Positions 9,801-18,300 of a stretch of DNA of 32,967 nt are shown here, piece by piece. Position numbers and translations under genes: made by a program. Origin of the DNA: an uncultured Planctomycetaceae bacterium (GTDB lineage: Bacteria; Planctomycetota; Planctomycetia; Gemmatales; Gemmataceae); contig CAJCCR010000323.1 in the NCBI GenBank assembly GCA_903960945.1, forward strand, positions 1 to 32,967, read 5' to 3'. Numbering within the stretch: the stretch's first letter is position 1; every line of letters begins with the position of its first letter. Below the pieces are notes generated by a model, which was given only the letters and a program-made list of their open reading frames with translations, was not told the DNA's origin and did not search any database.

Positions 9801-12800
9801 GCCAATAGTGCAACCCAGTTAACAGTAACCCTTGCCCCAAGCTTACTTCAGAATATTCCAGCCGGGCAGTTATATGCTACGGTAAGTGTTAGCAGTACAT
9901 TGAGTGACACGGTTCAGGTTGCCTATGTGACCTCCAGTACATTACCCGCCCCCACCGTTACTACCAATACAGTCAATCTTTCCCAAAATGCATCGACCTT
10001 GGTGATTAATGGCACAAATTTCGACCCAACGGGAACAAATGTTTTAACCCTGACAGATTCCGGCAGTGCCGCTGTGCCTTATGCATCCGTGGTGGTGAAT
10101 TCGCCGACCCAAATCACGGTAAGTTTTAGCTCTGCAATTAGTATTTCAGGTACTCTTTTTGCACAGGTCGAAACGAATGGTGTAACAAGTAATCGCGCTC
10201 AGGTTGCAACAGTTGTTACATCAACCGTACCAACCATCACGCAATCCATTAGTACAATTGCAGCCAACGCAACCAGTCTTACCATTTTTGGTTCTGGTTT
10301 TGACACATCAAGTGGTGGAAGCAATCATCTTGTACTTAGCTCCGGAACTCTCACTTTAGTGCAGGTGATTAGCAGCAGCCAGTTGATCGCTACATTGAAC
10401 CCAGTAGGTGGTTTGTTGGACTCCGGCATACTTACAGCAACGGTAACCGTTAATGGCGAGGGTGCAGGGCCTACTCAGGTAGCCACGGTAAATGCGGTGC
10501 CAGTGATTACGCCTAGCTCCGCCTTTTTGCCAGCTAACGCTTCTACTTTGTTCATTTATGGAACTGGGTTTAGCACCACAACCGGCAATAATACCGCAGC
10601 ATTATCCAGTGGTTCTGGAACAGTGACAGGCGCTACATCTACAAAATTGACAGTAACAATGGTTACTGCCCCGACGGCTGGCAATCTTACTGCAACTGTG
10701 GTATCCAGCGGCGTTTCCAGCCAACCCGTAGTCATCAATTCTGTTCAGCCATTCATTACGCAAAACACATTAGTGATAGATCAGCAAACCGCCACTACGA
10801 TTACCATTAATGGTGTTGGATTTGATTCAGACAAGACCAAGAACAGCGTGGTGCTTTCTTCAGGGGTTGGTGTAGTGACTGCGGCAACATCAACCCAGTT
10901 GACTGTGCAGTTTTCTTCGCAGCCTGTGTTGGGCAACTTGCTCGCCACGGTAACTAGCAATGGAGTTGCAAGCACTCAAACCCAGATTGCCACTGTGGGC
11001 ACTAAAAAGATAACACTTGCCACTCCGGCTGCCGGGGCTGTCGATGGGCAAGCCTTTGCCACACAGCCGGTCATTACCTTTTTGGATGCTTCCGGCCAGA
11101 GAATACAAAGCGACAGTACAAGTGTGGTAACCATGGCGGTAAGTACGGGTGCAACTACTGTTGGCACAGTTACAGCCACTGCGGTAAATGGCCAAGCTAC
11201 CTTCGCCACTGTGGGGATTGATGGAACCCCTAGCAGCCAATACACCTTGACCTTTACTTCGCCTAGTTTCCAGACAACTTCGCAATTAATCACCATTTCA
11301 GGAAATACTGCCACTCAGCTTGGTTTTTCTCAGCAGGCGATTGGTGCCAATAGCGGACAGGCATTCACCACCCAGCCGATCATTACGATTTTGGATTCTC
11401 AGGGGCACCTTGTTAGCAATGATAATACCAGTCTGGTATCTATGTCGGTAAGTGATGGTGCAACCACGGTTGGAACCATTACTTTGACGGCGGTAAATGG
11501 CGTGGTGAACTTCACCAATGCAGGTATTTCTGGAACTAGTGGGATTCCATATACCCTTACATTCAGTTCTGGTTCGCTGACACCAGCCACCCAAAGCATT
11601 ACGATCAATCCCGGAGCGCCAACTCAGGTAAGCCTTTTTACGCCTGCTGCTGGGGCGGTTGATAACACTGCTTTTACTACACAACCCGTGCTTCGTATTC
11701 TGGATCATTTCGGGCAGATTGTAACTTCAGATAATTTCACTCAGGTAACGATATCTGTAAATAATAGTGGCGCTTTGATTGGTACTTTTACCAAAACGGC
11801 GGTGAACGGAGTGGTTGCCTTTACCGATGTCGGGATTGATGGAGTATCTGGTGCAAACTACACTCTTACCTATGCAGCAAATGGTTTGACATCTGCACAG
11901 CAATCAATCCAGCTAACTCCCAATGATAATCCAACTAAGTTGGGAATTGTCACTGCTGCAAGTGGGTCCACTAGCGGCCAGGCGTTTACCACTCAGCCTG
12001 TTATTTCCATTCAGAATAATGCAGGTTCGGTTGTGCCATCCAGCGCAATTGTAACCATGACCGTTTCAAACGGTGCTCAAGTAATTGGAGTATCAACGGC
12101 AACGGCTTCCAATGGTGTGGCTACCTTTGGGAATGTTGGAATCAGTGGCGCGACAGGAATTACCTACACCCTGACATTCTCATCAAATGGCCTCACATCT
12201 GTTACCCAGCCTGTTGTGATCAGCCCTTTGGTTCCTTCGAAAATAGGTTTTTCCGTTCAAGCTTCTGGTGCATCAGATGCTAGGCCATTTGTCGTTCAAC
12301 CCGTACTGCTGATTCAAAATTCCGCTGGGCAGACTGTAACCACAGATAATACTACTACGATAACCATGAATGTCAGCACCGGCGCAACCACCATTGGAAC
12401 CATCACCCAAACTGCGGTGAATGGTACCGTTACCTTTAACAATGCTGGAATTGATGGATTGCCGAACACCAATTACACGCTGACCTTTACATCCAGCGGG
12501 CTGACGCCAGCAACCCAACCAATCTATCTGAATCCCGGAGTGGGCACTCATCTGAATCTTTCAACTCTGGCTGCTGGTGCGGTAATCGCAAGCCCCTTCA
12601 CAACCCAGCCTGTTTTGCAGATACTGGATGCGTTTAATCAGGTGGTGACAAGCGACAACAACACTATAGTAAGCATTCAGGTAACCTCAGGCGCCACCAT
12701 TATTGGGTCTGCAACCGCAACCGCTAGCAATGGAATTGTGAATTTCTCGAACAGCGGTTTAACAGGTATTGCAGGGAATTACACACTTAGCTTTGTTTCT

Positions 12801-13808
12801 GCGCCGTTGCTTCCTGCCAACCAGTCGATAACCTTGTCTGTTCCAACGCCAACACCAACACCAACACCAACACCAACACCTAGCCCAACAGCGCCGTTGG
12901 TGGTAGGAACGCCACCACCTTCGTCTGGTGGCTCTAGCACTGTTACTCTTTACGACCCTGTAACCGGCGAACCCACAGGCACAGCGGTTCCTTTCCCCGG
13001 ATTCAGCGGCCCGATCAAAGTTGTTTCAGGCGACTTCAATGGCGATGGCGTTGCAGATATCTTCGCAGCAGCAGGATTCGGCGGCGGCCCAGCTATCGCA
13101 ATCCTTAATTCTCAAACCGGCGAAGTCATTGAATCCTTCTTCGCTTTTGATCCAACCTTTACAGGCGGGGTCTTCATCGCGGTACAAGATGTCAACGGTG
13201 ATGGCATCTTAGACATCATTGCAGGTGCAGGCCCTGGCGGTGGCCCAGAAGTTCGTATCTTCGATGGTAGAACCCTTAATGTTCTTCGATCCTTCTATGC
13301 CTATGACCAATCCTTCTCCGGTGGCGTTAGCGTTGCAACCATCGACTTCAACCATGATGGCATTTTAGATTTAGTTACCGGCGCAGGCCCAGGTGGCGCA
13401 CCTCATGTAAAAATATTCGATGGTGCTACGAACGCAATCCTTAGCCAATGGTATGCCTATCCTGCATCCTTTACCGGTGGAGTTTTTGTCGCAGCAGGAG
13501 ATATCGGAAACGATGGCAACATCGAAGTAGTTACCGGCGCTGGCCCTAGCGGTGCACCTGTTGTTGCAGTCTGGGATCCTTACACTGGCGCATTACTTTC
13601 CCAGTTCATGGCTTACGCAGAATCCTTTACCGGAGGCGTTCGTGTTGCAGTCAACGATGGCAATGGCGATGGCATTGCAGACATTATTACTGGCGCTGGC
13701 CCAGGCGGTGGCCCACAAGTTAAAGTCTTTAGCTTCCCAGCTTTGGATCTATTGTTCTCCTTCTATAGCGGCGAACCAACCAACTCCGGCGGCGTTTATG
13801 TCGGCTAA
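3864..13808 (+). CDS. Giant LEPR-motif surface protein: GH64-like head, Ig/IPT repeats, FG-GAP tail
   Basis: 3314 residues, probably exported and surface-bound. The N-terminus has no hydrophobic signal but carries LELLEPRWNPTG (residues 35-46), the LEPR motif found at the front of very large planctomycete proteins. Residues about 48-865 resemble glycoside hydrolase family 64 / thaumatin-like proteins: IELTY with E182, SSSVDNVGFPFTLTY with D202, then AAAFNRG (about 660) and SYGFAYADQGG (about 830). Two stretches inside it (about 288-495 and 690-795) look like fibronectin-III inserts (NYFYVVTAYS, YYYAVTAINVLGESTP, FNIYRGTTPD). Four putative-Ig domains (GSLPVGLTLNANTGIISGT) run to about 1285, about eleven IPT-like domains (STLVINGTNFD) to 2380, six 103-residue repeats to 2993, then a Pro-Thr linker and five FG-GAP units (3052-3314). 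A role in beta-glucan binding or cleavage is inference from the head alone. Confidence 0.85.
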   Translation: MKLFSLRTWDVFDRFFQLESIKNTPHRKKSLRMALELLEPRWNPTGNMTTFQFDIPASVANLGVQDGVYSNTDHIYLAGTLGQQTFQTIPSAPATGSSEQLQLITLVSPGSYQTSQSVSLAIPFPASTFPNNGEFRGGELIVFVGDVVNGLPITPGSNSVGAPTAAANPSTNIAPDNYAQIELTYIPQGNGAGLDIDSSSVDNVGFPFTLTYPTSGSGSASFPINPLGITLSQNNLYSTFNTLVENGTIPQEFQQSSTFNQQQDSSNIQIVAPGDILSHNATAPIINSVNQVSTLGTLDANYNYFYVVTAYSDNVIESYNLNTSTGTVTDGSSGVRGETLLSNFFNSGILASGKSNQINWSPYLDPNTAGYNIYRFSTPDSTFTPNSDTVYNLIAQIPNNSSNSVSVPFNVQSFLTGATTLTPSSTNGLSVGMKISGVGIAPNTTIQAIGSNGQITISIRASGSGGGSGVANSLTATSYQFLDTGSIPQAKQISGSTASSYGFNPLSEYYTEELLEFFSHYLTPNSFALTRSNVEWAGNTVLYAPAGSWNISNSNYMALQLTAQNGDGGTIAAGDVLNVYAPFFQTNTRYVTINNNPLPQMPSWLSLANVNGVQGIGNLYESPSQMVFGCDSVFASNGLDPDIAGATSALGTYLGSIEDSIAAAFNRGIASNFSIQPDNWASFPAISGNPIVSTSGSSQITNEVTYYYAVTAINVLGESTPSLIVPATLLPGQVATINWTQNPNPVPPSLSFNIYRGTTPDISQMGLLLNVGGNTLTLTDNGSALSNPSTHPPFQYYAANSTSNWYSYFTQTNSSVDPVNGVSINGLSYGFAYADQGGLSTNAFFSTGNFPASIGVHMGLISGPEFITQLLADATQSQSYSQQIQVSGNVSNLSYSITSGSLPVGLTLNANTGIISGTLNPTAATSTFTIQVSGNEDNSPFAPISRLFSLTVNSSQPASQPLTISGLTVPTSGPSYLTLEPVSLGIGAGSASQSYTRTISVSGGTGPYTLAPTTNIGTGQVLYTQFPINTITTINSVNNVFTLTTVNPLALSAGQTSITFEIMDSATPTPNIITFQLQTNILPGLTITVPSTPTAYVGIPYYQKLKTNQNPTQVPAYPWGELTYSLATGSSLPPGLTLTPWGVIQGTPTTSSGSPFSYTVQVTNQVTGVTETVTASLAMNVLSNSSYTALAVTNPGTLLPVLGTIYNSGSPLATIATTGGSGGVQLELINGQLPAGLSFNGTQIIGSVSSPGGDFPVTFRAIDIQGHIAFQNVTISVTSISPPSTQSGSVPIPYDVYRATSSLIIPGTGFNATTPANNVLTVSSINTTIQNSTTLNQLVANLSSILPASGTINLNLAVNSGSPITSNGYANIRSNPTITVSTENLAQNSSTLLISGTNFGTGNSGTEPFGGYRYFINATNVPNEAQLILTDSLNNVIPYTGIGNGNYSTTMEISGINLSNAAAGALNAKLVVNGQTILGPTPVGTIVAANAPPTINFNQNNTTFLTNTGPTTYTVLITGSGFQPFSGSSVTVDLKNDSFQNITVTNTQVLNDNSLLVTFSGTLPTNLFARIFVNGVGSAANTTDQTLNHYPSGYVQFASLNSNAGEINSNPAIAINGTQFIIYGYGFVPSSLNSSAPTSVSSLQYLVPDHGFSSIISSNYTSVCLTPNIILVTLINGSISTLAPGGSQIHAVLQNPSQGGTNGFLLFNVAPTINQIQPTITPYTGSSPNPISNNGYTLAINGSDFGTAVSSTGSVGNTFVQLYLGNSTTTPLFSFINSFFSTAQGSMNNGAGVQDVVINGTTAMTVNLAGPLPAGDIYAVVTTQGVSSSLTKVATIASSASTPTITSSTQKISLNPTRIIINGTNFDTNGSNLVTLSQGTVVSVTAVSSTQIVAVVDGITTTGSLSASVVVNGVSSGNPVQVADVVAVGPDVQFSIGTLSPSANKLVITGSNFSTTSANNTVTLYSQAGAIANAVASVVANSATQLTVTLAPSLLQNIPAGQLYATVSVSSTLSDTVQVAYVTSSTLPAPTVTTNTVNLSQNASTLVINGTNFDPTGTNVLTLTDSGSAAVPYASVVVNSPTQITVSFSSAISISGTLFAQVETNGVTSNRAQVATVVTSTVPTITQSISTIAANATSLTIFGSGFDTSSGGSNHLVLSSGTLTLVQVISSSQLIATLNPVGGLLDSGILTATVTVNGEGAGPTQVATVNAVPVITPSSAFLPANASTLFIYGTGFSTTTGNNTAALSSGSGTVTGATSTKLTVTMVTAPTAGNLTATVVSSGVSSQPVVINSVQPFITQNTLVIDQQTATTITINGVGFDSDKTKNSVVLSSGVGVVTAATSTQLTVQFSSQPVLGNLLATVTSNGVASTQTQIATVGTKKITLATPAAGAVDGQAFATQPVITFLDASGQRIQSDSTSVVTMAVSTGATTVGTVTATAVNGQATFATVGIDGTPSSQYTLTFTSPSFQTTSQLITISGNTATQLGFSQQAIGANSGQAFTTQPIITILDSQGHLVSNDNTSLVSMSVSDGATTVGTITLTAVNGVVNFTNAGISGTSGIPYTLTFSSGSLTPATQSITINPGAPTQVSLFTPAAGAVDNTAFTTQPVLRILDHFGQIVTSDNFTQVTISVNNSGALIGTFTKTAVNGVVAFTDVGIDGVSGANYTLTYAANGLTSAQQSIQLTPNDNPTKLGIVTAASGSTSGQAFTTQPVISIQNNAGSVVPSSAIVTMTVSNGAQVIGVSTATASNGVATFGNVGISGATGITYTLTFSSNGLTSVTQPVVISPLVPSKIGFSVQASGASDARPFVVQPVLLIQNSAGQTVTTDNTTTITMNVSTGATTIGTITQTAVNGTVTFNNAGIDGLPNTNYTLTFTSSGLTPATQPIYLNPGVGTHLNLSTLAAGAVIASPFTTQPVLQILDAFNQVVTSDNNTIVSIQVTSGATIIGSATATASNGIVNFSNSGLTGIAGNYTLSFVSAPLLPANQSITLSVPTPTPTPTPTPTPSPTAPLVVGTPPPSSGGSSTVTLYDPVTGEPTGTAVPFPGFSGPIKVVSGDFNGDGVADIFAAAGFGGGPAIAILNSQTGEVIESFFAFDPTFTGGVFIAVQDVNGDGILDIIAGAGPGGGPEVRIFDGRTLNVLRSFYAYDQSFSGGVSVATIDFNHDGILDLVTGAGPGGAPHVKIFDGATNAILSQWYAYPASFTGGVFVAAGDIGNDGNIEVVTGAGPSGAPVVAVWDPYTGALLSQFMAYAESFTGGVRVAVNDGNGDGIADIITGAGPGGGPQVKVFSFPALDLLFSFYSGEPTNSGGVYVG
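4005..6460 (+). other. Region coding the GH64/thaumatin-like head with two nested FN3-like inserts
   Basis: Subregion of the giant gene, about residues 48-865. The GH64-like pieces are 4005-4724, 5346-5934 and 6246-6460; the two inserts are about 4725-5345 and 5935-6245. E182 and D202 are in the places of the Glu and Asp known to be catalytic in GH64 laminaripentaose-producing enzymes (E154 and D170 in the Streptomyces matensis enzyme), with four more residues between them. Boundaries are by eye, good to perhaps 15 residues. Confidence 0.55.
7740..11000 (+). repeat. Tandem IPT/TIG-like domain array in the giant gene
   Basis: About eleven units of 80-110 residues share the pattern PTIT, then a hydrophobic strand followed by ING(T/S)NF or a variant, then N-x-V-x-L, then STQLTVTL, then (G)xLxAxVxxNGVxS and VQVATV. 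Clear unit starts are near 7745, 7990, 8335, 8670, 8990, 9390, 9640, 9950, 10230, 10497 and 10745. The last six are more regular than the first five, as if added later. Such arrays serve as stalks in other bacterial surface proteins. Confidence 0.7.
11007..12840 (+). repeat. Six tandem repeats of about 103 residues in the giant gene
   Basis: Units begin near 11007, 11313, 11622, 11935, 12237 and 12546, so the period is about 302-313 bases. Each reads as a variant of AAGAxxGQAFTTQPVIxILD, then a Q/V-x-(S/T)-D(N/S) stretch, GATTxGTxTxTAVNG, (V/A)TFxNxGIxG, YTLTFxSxGLTxATQxI. The fold is probably an Ig-like beta sandwich of the invasin/Big type. Units differ enough at DNA level that recent slippage is not evident. 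Confidence 0.75.
12843..12890 (+). repeat. CCAACA hexanucleotide microsatellite coding a Pro-Thr linker
   Basis: CCAACG followed by five exact CCAACA copies (12849-12878), then CCTAGC and CCAACA. It encodes six Pro-Thr pairs from residue 2994, then PSPTAP, a stiff linker between the repeat stalk and the FG-GAP tail. Because the unit is six bases, copy-number change would lengthen or shorten the linker without shifting the frame. Confidence 0.9.
13017..13808 (+). other. Region coding the FG-GAP (VCBS-like) C-terminal tail
   Basis: Five units with calcium-type loops: DFNGDGVAD, DVNGDGILD, DFNHDGILD, DIGNDGNIE and DGNGDGIAD, each followed by (A/T)GAGPGG(G/A)P or a close variant and a short strand, then the closing GGVYVG. 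This is residues 3052-3314. The tail is homologous to the orphan fragment at 3439-3690 and uses GGC and GCA codons more than the stalk does. It may be a shared terminal module for attachment or sorting; that role is inferred. Confidence 0.8.
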
Positions 13809-13865
13809 AGGTTCGCCTGCTATATTACAAAACAAAGGTGTAGTTGGCAGCAATACTAAATAGCG

Positions 13866-15314
13866 TCACGCTAGGATTTTGTCGATAATTTTAGGGCCAT
13901 CTGCGGGGCCGATAAGCCGTGCGTTTAGGCCTTGATAAGGATAGCTGAAAGTTTCTGGATCAAGCCCCATCAGATGCAGGATGGTGGCTTGAAGATCGTG
14001 AACGCCGACTTTGTTTTCTGCGATGTTCCAGCCGAGTTCATCGGTGCTGCCGTAGTTGAAGCCACGCTTGATACCTGCCCCCGCCATCCATGTGGTGAAG
14101 CAGTGAGGATGATGATCACGGCCTAGGAATTTGCTACCACCTCGGGCTTCGTTCATCGAAGTTCTGCCAAATTCGCCACCCCATACGACTAGGGTTTCAT
14201 CGAGCATACCTCTGCGTTCGAGGTCAAGAAGGAGAGCGGTCATTGGGCGGTCGGTTTCTTTGCATTTACGGGGCAGGGCGTTAACGATATCATCGCCCGC
14301 GCTGGTGCCATGGGTATCCCAGCCCCAGTCGAAGAGTTGAACATAACGGGTGCCTCGTTCGATCATCCTGCGGGCGAGAAGGCAGTTGTTGGCGAAGGAG
14401 TTGGTGCCTGGCGTTGCGCCATATTCTTCGATGATTTTTTTTGGTTCGCGCGAGATATCCATGACATCGGGAACAGCGGTTTGCATTCGGAATGCAAGTT
14501 CGTACTGTTCGATGCGAGTGATGGTTTCGGGGTCGCCTAGTTTTTGAAGTTCGATCTCGTTTAGTTCTTTAAGGCTATCAAGGCTTTTGCGCCTGAGGTT
14601 GGAATTCATACCTGCGGGGTTGTTGACAAAGAAGATAGGCTCTGCACCCGATCTGCATTGCACGCCTTGATAGACGGAGGGGAGGAAACCGCTGCCCCAG
14701 ACGCTTTTTCCAGCAGTGGGATCGGTGCCGCCAGAGACGAGAACGACGAAGCCGGGAAGGTTTTGGTTGGGGCTACCCAAGCCGTAGGTTACCCATGAGC
14801 CGATTGCGGGGTATCCTGGTCGGTTCTCGCCGGTGTGCACAAAAAGTTCAGCGGGGGCGTGGTTGAATTCTTTGGTGTACATGGATCGGATGACAGTAAC
14901 GAGGTCAGCAGCGTTTTGGAAGTTGGGGAGGAGTTCACTGATCCAGGTTCCGTTTTTGCCATGCTGGGTGAATTTATGTGGCGAGCCTAAAAGAACGGGG
15001 CGGCCCTTGATGAAGGCAAATCGTTCGCCCTTGATGAGTTCTTCGGGGCAGGGTTTGAGATGGTATTCGAGAAGTTTGGGTTTGAAGTCGAACAAATCTT
15101 GCTGGGGTGGCGAGCCCGACATATGCAGGTAGATAACCGCTTTGGCCTTGGCGGTGTGCATGGGTTTCTTGACAGCGAGTGGCGCACCTGAAGGCGCAGC
15201 GCTGACTTTATTCGAGGCAAAATCTGCCATTGCGATAGCACCAAGGCTGAGGGGGCATTTCTTGAGGAAGTGCCTTCGGGTGCTGGTACGAATGTTTTCT
15301 AATCGGGGATCCAT
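13866..15314 (-). CDS. DUF1501 family protein with Tat signal
   Basis: 482 residues, sulfatase-like fold family of unknown reaction that is greatly expanded in planctomycetes. The N-terminus has a twin-arginine signal (STRRHFLKKCPLSLGAIAMA), so export in folded form is expected. Typical DUF1501 features are HMSGSPPQQDLFDFKP, TELLPNF-like ISELLPNF, RSMYTKEFNHAPAE, DWGWDTHG, VVWGGEFGRTS, GRDHHPHCFTTWMAGAGIKRG and VHDLQATILHLMGLD. The frame is open 20 codons further upstream into the preceding gene, but GGAG sits 7 bases before the ATG at 15314 and the Tat motif fits that start. Only two bases separate it from the stop of the cytochrome-domain gene, so the two are translationally coupled. It converges with the giant gene. 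Confidence 0.92.
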   Translation of the reverse strand: MDPRLENIRTSTRRHFLKKCPLSLGAIAMADFASNKVSAAPSGAPLAVKKPMHTAKAKAVIYLHMSGSPPQQDLFDFKPKLLEYHLKPCPEELIKGERFAFIKGRPVLLGSPHKFTQHGKNGTWISELLPNFQNAADLVTVIRSMYTKEFNHAPAELFVHTGENRPGYPAIGSWVTYGLGSPNQNLPGFVVLVSGGTDPTAGKSVWGSGFLPSVYQGVQCRSGAEPIFFVNNPAGMNSNLRRKSLDSLKELNEIELQKLGDPETITRIEQYELAFRMQTAVPDVMDISREPKKIIEEYGATPGTNSFANNCLLARRMIERGTRYVQLFDWGWDTHGTSAGDDIVNALPRKCKETDRPMTALLLDLERRGMLDETLVVWGGEFGRTSMNEARGGSKFLGRDHHPHCFTTWMAGAGIKRGFNYGSTDELGWNIAENKVGVHDLQATILHLMGLDPETFSYPYQGLNARLIGPADGPKIIDKILA

Positions 15315-15316
15315 AA

Positions 15317-18300
15317 TTAACTCCGGGTAAGGATACCATCGAGATTTAGGAGAACATTGCAGAGGGTGGTCCATGCTGCGAGTTCATCAATTTTCATATT
15401 TGTTGGAGCAGCGCCTAGGGGCATTTCTGCAAGCAACTTAGCGCTTGGCAGGTCTGCTTTAAATTGAGCCAGAGAATCGTTGTAAAGTTTTGCAAGGCTT
15501 TCCGTTTGCTTGGCAGAGGGTGTAGAACCTTGGGCAAGTTTCCAGGCGAAGTTTAGTTTTTCATTGAAGGTTGTTCCACCTTCGGTGAGAACTTTACGCG
15601 CCATGCCTTGAGCAGCTTCAACGAATACTGGGTCGTTTAAGGTAACAAAAGCTTGTAGGGGTGTAGAGGTGTTGATTCTTCGGACGGTGCAAAACTCTCT
15701 GCTTGGTGCATCGAAAGTTTGCATGGAAGGGTAAGGAACGGAACGACGCCAGAAGGTGTAAAGGCCTCTGCGGTATTTATCTTCGCCCAAGCTGGTGGCC
15801 CAGTTTCGTTCGCCATTGAACGCGGCTTGCCAAAGGTTTGCTGGTTGAGGAGGGTAGACAGAGGGGCCATAGATTTTGGGGCTGAGTAGTCCACCTATCA
15901 TAAGGGCTTGATCGCGTAAGATTTCCGCATCAAGTCGATGGCGGGGTGACCTACCTAGGAGTAGATTGCGGGGGTCTTTTTGGATCATCATCGGTGTGGA
16001 TGCTGCGGATTGTTTGTAGGTTGCACTGGTCATGATGAGCTTGAGCATTGCTTTGATATCCCAGCCTGAATCGATGAATTCGAGTGCGAGGAAATCGAGG
16101 AGTTCAGGATGGGTTGGAAGCGAGCCTTGGGTGCCGAAGTCTTCTTCAGATTCAACGATGCCTCTTCCGAAGATAAGGCCCCAAAGGCGGTTGGCTTCGA
16201 CTCTGGCAGTGAGTGGGTTATCGGAGTCGACAATCCACTTTGCGAGGTCGAGTCGGTTGGGTTCGCCGTTGGTTTTAAGAGGATGAAAAGCCGCGGGAAC
16301 GCCAGCGTTTACCGGGGTTCCTGGAGTGAGGAAGTTACCTTTGACGAGGATGGTGGTTTTGCGTTTCTTGGTGTTGTCCAACTCTTGCAGGATGGGAACA
16401 GCGGTAAGTTTTGGCTGAACCTTTTCAAGCTTAGCGAGTTCAGTTTGAAGCGGGGCAAGTGAGGGAGCAATACTGCGGAAGTAGTCTGCGAGTTTTTTTT
16501 GTTCATCCGGATTTTTGGTTAAGCTGTTGAGCAAAGGCCGTATCTCTTTGGGCAATGCTAATCTTCGAGATAGGGCAGTATCGGTAAGAGTTTCGATTTT
16601 GAAATCGCTTAGGTTAAGTTTCTGGCCCTTGGCATCTACGAGTTTGAAGAAGAAGGTTCCTGCGGGTGCGGGCTTTTCAAGTGTGAATATCGATTGCGAT
16701 GCGAGATCAAAGGGATCAGCGATCATTAATTCTGCCTGACCTGCGGGCTTAAGTTCGGTGCTAGGGTTCGGAACAGCAGGCTGTTCGATTTTCCATATAG
16801 GGTTACGGGATTCATCGAGAAGTAAGACACGATAGCCGGAAATTCTAACGCTGGTTCCACCATCGGTGCGGTTCCAAATCACAACCTTATCGACTGGGGA
16901 TACTTGAGGAAGTTGGACCTCCCACCAAGGGTTGTTTTCGGTTTTGGTATGAGTGGTGGACTTAGCAACATTGTAATCGCCATTGGTATTACCATCGATT
17001 GCAAGCTTGGAAGGGCCCTCATAATCGGTGCTGGATTGTGTTGCAGTGCCTTTGATGGCGATGTTGGTGCCGTTGGAGAAAACTTGAACTTCAGCAAGGG
17101 AAAGCATCTTAGCGTTGCCTGGCAATTCGATGCGAACGAATCGTGCCTTGGGGGCTTGGTTTTTGAAGGGCTCAGGGCCATTGCTAAGAGCGAGCTTTGC
17201 ACTTGGGGGAAGTGTATTTCCTTTCATGCCCGAAATTTTAAACCCAGTGATGTTGGATTTGGATTGAATGGAGGCTTCTGAAATGCCATCGGTGTTGGTG
17301 GGCTTTAAAGATGCAATAGTACCTGGGTCGGTAAGGTTGAAGGAGTTACGCCATTGGGTTTCTTCTGCAGAGATGTTGACCTCGGAGATGCGTTTTTTTA
17401 GCTCTGCAATGCGTGATTGAATCACTTCGACTTCTGCGCGTTGAAAAAGTGTGGGGATCATCTTGGTGGGATATTCATCGCCCTTGTCGCTATCTGCAGT
17501 CTGGTTCAAGATGCCATAGAAGCTGTAATATTCGCGTTGGCTGATCGGGTCGTATTTATGGCTATGGCATTTGGCACAACCAAGGGTTAGGCCCATCCAA
17601 ACCTGGCTGGTGGTATCTGCACGATCCTTCACCGCTGCGACGCGGAATTCTTCATCATCGGTTCCACCTTCGGTATTGGTCATGGTGTTGCGATGGAAGG
17701 AAGTAGCGAGCAATTGATCCTCGGTAGCGTTGGGCAGAAGATCGCCTGCGAGTTGATCGATGGTGAATTGATCATAGGAAAGATTGCGGTTGAAGGCATT
17801 GATGACCCAATCGCGGAAGGGCCATGCGTTAAGGCGCAAAGGGTCGGAGCCATAGCCTCGGGAATCTGCATAGCGGGCGAGATCGAGCCAATGGCGGGCC
17901 CATTTTTCCCCAAACCTTGGCGAGGCAAGAAGGCGATTCAACTGGGTATCGTAAGCAGCGGGGCTTTTGTCTTCCAGAAAGCGATCCATTTCTTCGGGGG
18001 TGGGTGGTAAGCCGATGAGATCTAAACTTAGTCTGCGTAGTAGTGCGACCTTCTGCGCTTCAGAAGATATTTCCATACCTTGGGATTCAAGTTTGGATTG
18101 GATGAAGAGATCAATTGCGTTATTGATGCTGGATTGATTCTTGATGATGGGCAGGGAAGGGCGGGTAGGTTTATTGAAGGCCCAGTGGGTGTGCTTAGCG
18201 GTTTCAACCTTTTCATCGGGCCAAGTTGCCCCGCTGGCTATCCAGCTTTTAAGTAGGGCGATTTCTTTATCAGTCAACTTTGCACCTTTAGGGGGCATGA

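Noticed and set aside
10890-11708. Two long minus-strand frames opposite the giant gene.
   Set aside because: They follow from the repetitive, stop-poor coding sequence on the plus strand; composition is not protein-like.
12843-12890. Phase-variable on/off switch from the CCAACA repeat.
   Set aside because: The unit length is a multiple of three, so slippage cannot shift the frame; only length variation remains possible.
13861-13873. TAGCG-TCA-CGCTA hairpin at the convergent ends of the giant and DUF1501 genes as a bidirectional terminator.
   Set aside because: Only five base pairs, no T tract on either side, and it overlaps the DUF1501 stop codon.
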